Part shown: piece by piece, positions 56,068-64,000 of the stretch | Layout: the number at the start of each line of letters is the position of its first letter | Position numbering within the stretch: position 1 is the first letter of the stretch | Assembly (NCBI RefSeq): GCF_032452875.1 | Contig: NC_083873.1 | Coordinates: forward strand, 79,667,987-79,731,986 | From: Bos javanicus | Lineage: Eukaryota; Chordata; Mammalia; Artiodactyla; Bovidae | Reading direction: 5' to 3' | Length of the DNA: 64,000 nucleotides | Translations under genes and position numbers: made by a program | Notes under the pieces: generated by a model | Told to the model about the DNA's origin: nothing | The model's database searches: none | The model's input: only the letters and a program-made list of their open reading frames with translations

Positions 56068-57350
56068 GTTGTTCAGTCGCTAAATCATATCAACTCTTTA
56101 TGACCCCATGAACTGCATTACACCAGGATTCCCTGACCTTCATTATCTCCTGGAGTCTGCTTGAATGCATATCCACTGGGTCAGTGATTATATCCAACCA
56201 TCCCACCTTCTGTCACCACCCTCCCACCCCCCTGCCCCTTCTCTTCTTGCCTTCAAACTTTCCCAGCATCAGGGGTTTTTTTCAATGAGTAAACTGTAAC
56301 AGGTGGCCAAAATATTGGAGCTTCAGCTTTATCATTAGTCCTTCCAATATCTTCAGGATTGATTTCCTTGAGGATTGACTAGTTTGATCTCTTTGCTGTC
56401 CAAGGGACTCTCAAGAGTCTTCTTCAGCACCACAATTCAAAAGCATCAATTTTTCAGCTCTCTGCCTTCTTTATGGTCCAACTGTCAAGTCCACATATGA
56501 CTACTGGAAAAATTATAGCTTTGACTATAAGAATCTTTCCTGTTAAAGTGATCTCTTTTTTTAATATACTCTTTGGATTGGTCATAGTTTTGCTTCTAAG
56601 GAGCAGGTGTCTTTCAATTTCATGGCTGCAGTCCCTGTCCACAGTGATTTTGAAGCCCAAGAAAAGAAACTCTGTCATTGTTTCCACTTTTTTCCCCTTC
56701 TATTTGCCATGAAGTTGTGGGAACAGATGCGTGATCTTAAGTTTTTGAATGTTGTTTTATGATAGTTTTTTTCACTCTCCTCTTTCACCCTCATCAAGAA
56801 GCTCTTTAGTTTCTCTTCAGTTTCTTCCATTAGAGTGGTATCTTCTGAATATCTGAGGTTGTTGATACTTTGCCTGCCAATCTTGATTCCAGCTTGTGTT
56901 TCATCCAGTCCCTCAGTTTCTATGATGTACTCCGCATATAAGTTAAATAAGCAGGGTGACAATACACAGCTTTATTGAACTCATTTTCCAATTTTGAACC
57001 ATTCTATTGTTCCTTGTCCTGTTCAAACTGTTGCTTCTTCACCTCATATAGGTTTCTCAGGAAACAGGAAATGTAGCCTGATATTGCCATCGTTTAAGAA
57101 TTGTTTCCAGTTTGTTGTGGTTCACACAGTCAAAGGCTTTAGGATAGTCAATGATGAGATGCATTTTTTTTTTTTAAATTCCATTGCATTCTCTGTGATC
57201 CAATGATTCTTGGAAATTTGATCTCTGGTTCCTATGCCTCGTCAAAACCCAGCTTGTATATCTTGAAATTTTCAGTTCACATACTCCTGAAGTCTAGCTT
57301 GGAGGATTTTGTGCCTTACTTTGCTAGCATGTGAGATGAGTATAATTGTT
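56068..57350 (-). mobile_element. Older BovB LINE, 5'-truncated (copy 21)
   Basis: Strongly diverged copy from GTTGTTCAGTCGCTAAATCA to the LISHASKV codons. YADD is changed (LRYSEDTT) and motif A reads KAFDCVNH-like. Frames 56454-56687 and 56675-56962 are fragments. Divergence is higher than in neighbours, implying an earlier insertion. Confidence 0.92.
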
Positions 57351-60300
57351 CAGAATATGTCCTTGCATATACTTATGTTTTTAAATGCATTACACTAGTT
57401 GTATCTTTATTTGTATGTCTACTAAACTAGACCAAAATATGTTTATGAAGGAAGCAAAATGACTGATATATTTCATTAACATTAATATTCATTGAATTAA
57501 TCCATATCTATACACATCAAATAGATAGAAGTATAATTCACTGCTACTCTCTTTATTATGTATAATATTCTCAAGGAAATTTTCCATAAGCATTTAAAAA
57601 GGAGAACACAAATGGGACACTCGAAAAAAAGCTGACATGTGTAAGTAATATTTGTGTAAGTACACACACAAGCACATAAGACTATGTATGAAATGAAAAT
57701 ACTTCAGGTACTTTGACTCTGCCAGTTTCTGTTTGATTTAGACCTCTTTTCCTGAGACCTGTCTCCATTTTCTGTTTTTGGATTTTTACAGTTAATATTT
57801 CTAGGTGGTGGTGGCAGTGGTAATGATTCTCCTTCTCTTTCTACGTCTTCCTTTTCCTGTTTTGTTTTAGTTCTTTCTCTTTTCCATGATTATGATTGGC
57901 ACTCAATCAACTTCATTTCTTTGATTATCTGTATCAGATGATATTTTACAATGACAAAGATATTACCTACTGCTCCAATCAATTTTTACTTTCCTTTGTA
58001 GGCATCGGCTTAGTTTCACAGTGGTATTCTAAGAGGTAATTTTTAATCAAAATGGCAATGTCTACAAGAAATGGTATTTTTAAGAAGTACTGTCAGTTAC
58101 CCATTTTGTTCTTGAAATGAATAAACACATGTAAGTAGCAGCTAACACAAATACTTGAGTTCAGATATGATTTCAGATAGCCAGTGGATTGTGATTTACT
58201 GCAAATTGGTCTCAAAACACAGTAACACATTTTAGCTATTGTTTTATTTAATGTTTTTCAGAAGATTTGATATTATATGAATCAAAAGTAGATGGTCAAT
58301 ATTATAGCTTGTACATCTGCTCTCTAGCAATGTATTTTAAATTTAACTTCCTGGTCAGTTTAATAACTCACAGAATTTCTCTTCTTTGCTGTTTATGCTT
58401 TATGCATCTTATAGATATCATGGCATATTTCTAGTGGTGATGCATCAGAAAACCAGGGGTGCCTTGTTATGTCATGCAGTGTGACTTTTACATTTTATCA
58501 GAAGAACTGAAATATATTTAATGCTTCTTGTTTCAATAGATAGAAATTTTATAAGTGTTATATCTCTTGCTTTGGTTTAGTTGCTTTCTCTTAGCTATTT
58601 ATTGACCTTATGATATTGAACCAATAATGCTGATTTGTTTTTCCATTTTATAAGACAGATTGCAGTACCGCACACCCATGATCTGAAAAACATAAATAGA
58701 ACTTCTTTCTTAATAAACACAATTTAAAAAGGACATAACATGACCACTGCTTTTATGATCTGAAATATTCCAGCCTGTACCTAATATCATAAAATGAGTA
58801 GTATATTACAATGTAAAAATTAACACCCACAACGCCTAACTTATACAGCCAACTTGGGAATTCTAGCTCTGCAGGGAATAAATACCCGGTGGTCTTGGAC
58901 ATGTGAAACAAGTTCTGAGTCATTCACTTTTAGAAATGTACATTAAGAAAAAATGGCTCAGTAGATATTTAATATGGTCTATGGAGGTGATCTCTCTTGA
59001 ATCTGATAACTCATTTTAAAATGCATTCTGTTAGAGTCTTTAAATTAATAATTGGCAAATTAATATTCTTTTAAGAAATGGAACATGATGACAATGATTA
59101 AAAATAGTTCTTTCAGGGTGGGTTGCTTCTCCATATAAAGAGTTAATCACATTACAGTACATTATACAAAATTTTCTTTCTCAGTAATTAAATTCTGAAC
59201 AAGTATATGACTTCAAACTAAAATCTTACATGAAAATTATGTTGAAATATATGACTTTAGGCCAAATTCTTGGCATACTCTATCCACTCAAGTCTCTGCT
59301 AGCTTATGTAGAGGTATAAAAAATGCATCCATTTATTACAAAAGATAACTAGAGGATATTCACCCACAGAAATTAAGTTCCAACAGGTTTCAGGAACACA
59401 GTAAGTAGATGGAGAATAGTGTTTCTAAAAAGGGCAGGGGGAGGGCAAAGAAAGTAGAAGTCATAAGATGGCTTCAGCGGAGGCTGCAGCCTCTCTTGTA
59501 AACACAGATAGGAGCACTAAAAAGCCAGAATATCAGAGATTGTGGTTGATCACCTGATGAAAGAGACTCATTAATAAAAGAGAAAGACCAAGCTGGTCTC
59601 ACTTTCTCTCTCTTCTTCTCTCTCTTTCTTTCTCTCCCTGAAACCTTGCTATGTGGTCTCAGGTATGCTATGTAATTTTCAGGTCATATAAGTAATAAAT
59701 CTTTATTTTGTTTCAATGTTTCATGATAGTTATTGCTGAAGGGTGTCTTGCAATCATAATAAGAACCACAAGGGCCAGTCCACTCACAACACTTGTTATT
59801 AATAAGCTGAGGCCAGCAGAAAACAAAGGCACATTCATTAATCTCATAATTCAAAAAAAATAATGTTAAATGAAATCCCATTCAATAAATAAATCAATTT
59901 AGGTGTAATTGCCTTCATTATGCAAACAAGCTCCAGTTTATTGACCTCATTTTTCACCAAATACCTTACTTAGCTCCCTCTCTTCTTTTACTACTAGGGT
60001 AGATGAATAGCCTGAATTTAATAGCCTGTTCGTTAGTTCCTCACACAACCTGCCCCTTTAACCCTTTAATTACCAGCCATCTTTCTTTTAGTTATTAGTT
60101 ATTTAGTTATTCAACTGAATCATCTCTCTAATGTCACCAACCAAAAATGTATATCCTATTTCCGCTATCTCCATTTCTGAAACCCAGTAAGCGTATCGTT
60201 ATGAACATATAAGAAGAGAGTAATTTAAACTGTATGAATTAAGATAGTCTTTTTGGAAATTAAATTCAGCTCTAAAACATTTTGCTATTATTGTTGTTCT

Positions 60301-61170
60301 GAAAATCTCAAACCCAAAGTATAAAAAAGGATCTAAGATGTTATAATATTTTGATAGGTAAAACATTATACTGAGGAAAATCCATTGGTGACAATTTGTC
60401 TTAAGAATTCATTTATGTAACAATTATGTTGAGGTCCCTCTATGTTTGTAAACTAGATACTCCTGTGTGTTCTCATTTTCCCTAATTTTATTGACACACC
60501 ATGAAGTTTCATCTTTGTGTATGAAATCCTTAATCAGGCTAAACAGGGACAAAACCCTGTTGTAGCTTTTCCCTGACTTCATGTTACTTATATTAAACAG
60601 AAAATTCTTTACATGCTCTACAAAATTGCTGCAATTTCCCACCTTTGTAGTTTATTTACATCAATATAGTCCTTAATCTTTGTGCACCGTGTGAATTTTC
60701 CTTCCATGTATCTAACAATATAATTAGAAATTCCTGCCAAGGCTTCTTCCTCTTTCCTCTAACATGGCTAAGTGAATTTGGGAAAACCATAAAAACATCA
60801 ACTATCACTGGCATCACAACAAGGGTACATGCTATAAGAAAGACTTAAAAAAAGAAAGAAAGAAAGAAAAATAAAGAAGGACTAATCACTATTGATACTG
60901 AACTTCATGACCTGATTGAGGAGAGTTTACCAGGTTTCTCCATAATGAAGTTAGTCTACACCAGTCCACATGTGAGGAGTGGGAAATAGTAATCCTTTAT
61001 GTTGTGGTGGAGTATCTTCATAAATCATTTGAAATTCTTCTGCAAGAGAGACTTGTCTCTTCCCACTGAATTATTCATTTACTAAATCATTAATTCATAT
61101 CAACATGGACTCTGGGATATTGCTTTTATACTATGGTTCATAATTTAACACTTCATTAATTTTGTTCCTA
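57351..61170. other. Longest repeat-poor stretch (3.8 kb)
   Basis: No clear transposon or gene. Weak points: a possible MIR core near 58853-58930 (AATTCTAGCTCTGCAGGGAA), a pyrimidine-rich run near 59600-59640, and (AAAG)n at about 60847-60875. Frames reach only about 72 codons. Confidence 0.5.
60847..60875 (+). repeat. (AAAG)n short tandem repeat
   Basis: A-run followed by GAAA units (AAAAAGAAAGAAAGAAAG). Confidence 0.85.
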
Positions 61171-61176
61171 ATACAG

Positions 61177-62845
61177 AGAGGACAGAAACGGTATGGACCT
61201 AACAGAAGCAGAAGATATTAAGAAGAGATGGCAAGAATACACAGAAGAACTGTACAAAAAAGATCTTCACGACCGAGATAATCACCATGGTGTGATCACT
61301 GACCTAGAGCCAGACATCCTGGAATGTGAAATCAAGTGGGCCTTAGAAAGTATCACTACAAACAAAGCTAGAGGAGGTGATGGAATTCCAGTTGAGCTAT
61401 TCCAAATCCTGAAAGATGATGCTGTGAAAGTGCTGCACTTAATATGCCAGCAAATTTGGAAAACTCAGCAGTGGCCACAGGACTGGAAAAGGTCAGTTTT
61501 CATTCCAATCCCAAAGAAAGGCAATGCCAAAGAATGCTCAAACTACCGCTCCATTGCACACATCTCACATGCTAGTAAAGCAATGCTCAAAATTCTCCAA
61601 GCCAGGCTTCAGCAATATGTGAACTGTGAACTTCATGATGTTCAAGCTGGTTTTAGAAAGGGCAGAGGAACCAGAGATCAAATTGCCAACATCTGCTGGA
61701 CCATGGAAAAAGCAAGAGAGCTCCAGAAAAACATGTATTTCTGCTTTATTGACCATGCCAAAGCCTTTGACTGTGTGGATCACAATGAACTGTGGAAAAT
61801 TCTGAAAGAGAGGGGAATACCAGATCACCTGATACGCCTCTTGATAAATTTGTATGCAGGTCAGGAAGCAACAGTTAGAACTGGACATGGAACAACAGAC
61901 TGGATCCAAATAGGAAAAGGAGTACATCAAGGCTGTATATTGTCACCCTGATTATTTAACTTATATGCAGAGTACATCATGAGAAACACTGGGCTGGAAG
62001 AAGCACAAGCTTCTGGAATCAAGATTGCCAGGAGAAATATCAATAACCTCAGATATGCAGATGACACCACCCTTATGGCAGAAAGTGAAGAGGAACTAAA
62101 AAGCCTCTTGATGAAAGTGAAAGAGGAGAGTGAAAAAGTTGGCTTAAAGCTCAACATTCAGTAAACAAAGATCATGGCATCCAGTCCCATCACTTCATGG
62201 AAAATAGAAGGGTAAACAGTGGAAACAGTGTTAGATTTATTTTTTGGGGCTTCAAAATTACTGTAGATGGAGACTGCAGCCATGAAATTAAAAGACGCTT
62301 ACTCCTTGGAAGGAAAGTTATGACCAACCTAGATAGCATATTCAAAAGCAGAGACATTACTTTGCCAACAAAGGTTTGTCTAGTCAAGGCTCTGGTTTTT
62401 TCCAATGGTCATGTATGGATGAGAGAGTTGGAGTGTGAAGAAGGCTGAATGCCGAAGAATTGATGCTTTTGATCTGTGGTGTTGGAGAAGACTCTTGAGA
62501 GTTCCTTGGACTGCAAGGAGATCCAACCAGTCCATTCTGAAGGTGATCAGCCCTGGGATTTCTTTGGAAGGAATGATGCTAAGGCTGAAACTCCAGTACT
62601 TTGGGCACGTCATTCGAAGAGTTGACTCATTGGAAAAGACTCTGATGCTGGGAGGGATTGGGGGCAGGAGGAGAAGGGGACGACAGAGGATGAGATGGCT
62701 GGATGTTATCACTGACTCGATGGACGTCAGTCTGGGTGAACTTCAGGAGTTGGTGATGGACAGGGAGGCCTGGCGTGCTGTGATTCATGGGGTCGCAAAG
62801 AATTGGACATGACTGAGTGACTGAACTGAACTGAACTAAAAACAG
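61177..62845 (+). mobile_element. BovB LINE, 5'-truncated (copy 22)
   Basis: From DRNGMDLTEAED to a (GAACT)n tail; near consensus. A short TSD, ATACAG (61171-61176 and 62846-62851), is plausible. Lesions: a stop at 61949-61951 (Cys of SPCLF), a 3-bp insertion in AQASGIK, a stop at 62162, and frameshifts around 62210 and 62410. Confidence 0.95.
61193..61951 (+). pseudogene. BovB linker and RT N-terminal part, 252 codons
   Basis: Linker (residues 1-55), GGDGIP (61-66), QAGFRKGRGTRDQIAN (151-166), motif A KAFDCVDHNELW (catalytic Asp 193) and QGCILSP, then a premature TGA. YADD follows in the next open piece (61979-62164). One of the better preserved RT segments of the window, but without endonuclease or continuous frame. 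Confidence 0.85.
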
Positions 62846-62852
62846 ATACAGC
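62845..62852. repeat. TSD, left copy, of BovB copy 23
   Basis: GATACAGC, repeated at 63486-63493. It overlaps the presumed right TSD of copy 22. Confidence 0.7.
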
Positions 62853-63485
62853 TGTTCAGTTCAGTCGCTCAGTCGTGTCTGACATTTTGCAACCCCATGA
62901 ATTGTAGCATGCCAGGCCTCCCTGTCCATCACCAACTAACGGATTTTACACAGACTCATGTCCATCGAGTCAGTGATGCCATACATCCATCTCATCCTCT
63001 GTCGTCCCTTTCTCCTCCTGCCCCCAGTTCCCTCCCAGCATCAGAGTCTTTTCCAATGAGTCAACTCTTGGCATGAGGTGGCCAAAGTACTGGAGTTTCA
63101 GCTTCTGCATCATTCCTTCCAAAGAAATCCCAGGGCTGATCTCTTTCAGAATGGACTGGTTGGATCTCCTTGCAGTCCAAGGGGCTCTCAAGAGTCTTCT
63201 CCAACACCACAGTTGAAAAGCATCAATTCTTCGGTGCTCAGTTTTCTTCACAGTCCAACTCTCACATTGATACATGACCACAGGAAAAACCATAGCCTTG
63301 ACTAGATGGACCTTTTTTGGCAAAGTAATGTCTCTGCTTTTGAATATGCTATCTAGGTTGGTTATAACTTTCCTTCCAAGGAGTCAGCGTCTTTTAATTT
63401 CATGGCTGCAACCACCATCTGCAGTGATTTTGGAGCCCCCCAAAATAAAATCTGACACTGTTTCCCCATCTATTTCCCACGAAGT
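62853..63485 (-). mobile_element. BovB LINE, 5'-truncated (copy 23)
   Basis: Tail (TTCAGTTCAGTCGCTCAGTC) to the SWEIDGE codons. It lies tail to tail with copy 22, a few bases apart. Open frame 62970-63323. Confidence 0.95.
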
Positions 63486-63493
63486 GATACAGC
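63486..63493. repeat. TSD, right copy, of BovB copy 23
   Basis: GATACAGC, identical to 62845-62852. Confidence 0.7.
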
Positions 63494-63620
63494 CATTAGG
63501 AATACCTTAATTTCCCCTTATGTCCCTTTGACATAATCCCTCCATTCAAGGTTTTTTTTCCCCCACCTTTTTAAAAATATTTGAAGCAAATCCATATTTT
63601 CCAGACTGCCAGGATTTGTC

Positions 63621-64000
63621 AGTAGAAATATCAATAACCTCAGAAATGCATATGACATAACCCTCATGGCATAAAGCGGAGAGGAACTGAAAAGCCTCTT
63701 AATCAAAGTGAAAGAGGAGAGTGAGAAAGCTGGCTTAAAACTCAACATTCAAAATACTAATATCATGGGATTGGGTCCCATATTTTTGTGGCAAATAGAT
63801 GGGGAAACAATGAAACAGTGACAGACTTTTTTTGGGGGGGTGCTCCAAAATCACTGCAGATGGTGACTGCAGCCATGAAATTAAAAGACACTTGTTCCAC
63901 GGAAGAAAAGCTATGACCAACCTAGACAGCATATTCAATACCAGAGACATTACTTTGTCAACAAAGTTCCAGCTAGTCAAAGCTATGGTTTTTCCAGTAG
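63621..64000 (+). mobile_element. BovB LINE (copy 24), continues past the window
   Basis: RT from INNLR codons (YADD degraded, RNAYDITLMA-like) to LVKAMVFP at the window edge. 5'-truncated at about 63621; broken frames. Confidence 0.92.

Noticed and set aside
1..64000. CRISPR arrays, operons, riboswitches, bacterial-type promoters
   Set aside because: The window is mammalian; no such structure was seen.

Overview
This window is non-coding, repeat-saturated DNA from a ruminant, most likely a bovid (cattle, buffalo, sheep or goat group). The call rests on the repeats: BovB (RTE-type) LINEs, their tRNA-derived partner SINEs (Bov-tA), dimeric BOV-A2 SINEs with AGC tails, CHR-type artiodactyl SINEs, ruminant L1 3' ends and ruminant-type LTRs. 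I found no intact host gene, no RNA gene and no convincing exon. All sizeable open frames belong to transposable elements.

Layout. 1-4.7 kb: L1 fragments around an odd block in which a 57-bp direct duplication brackets a 220-bp fold-back palindrome and an L1 ORF1 with no 3' end. 4.9-6.5 kb: a BOV-A2 and AT-rich unique DNA. 6.5-21 kb: dense BovB, including a 627-codon open reverse transcriptase (RT) frame, a head-to-head pair, a copy with an inverted 5' part, and a complete 3.5-kb element with target-site duplications (TSDs). 21-25.7 kb: two more BovB copies, one split by a 1.34-kb solo LTR. 26-30.8 kb: SINEs, an ancient L1 and AT-rich DNA. 30.8-36.8 kb: BovB copies nested with BOV-A2, L1 3' ends and CHR SINEs. 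36.8-39.8 kb: AT-rich DNA with a (GT)n tract. 39.8-51 kb: many BovB copies, a second 5'-inverted copy and a truncated LTR. 50.8-52.8 kb: an L1/HAL1-like element on the minus strand. 53-57.3 kb: more BovB. 57.3-61.2 kb: the longest repeat-poor stretch. 61.2-64 kb: three BovB copies, two of them tail to tail with nested TSDs.

By hand-drawn boundaries there are 24 BovB loci (10 plus, 14 minus) covering roughly 27 kb, about two fifths of the window. The elements do not act together as a pathway. They form a layered insertion record, and nesting plus TSDs order many events. The established biology is that BovB encodes an APE-type endonuclease and an RT, and that Bov-tA SINEs share its 3' end. Every copy here carries disabling lesions or truncations. 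I saw no new multi-gene system. The most informative observations are two BovB insertions whose TSDs and strand switch fit twin priming, the complete BovB, the fold-back/duplication block at 1.9-3.7 kb, and the nested palindromic BovB pair near 62.8 kb. Family names come from pattern recognition, not a database search.
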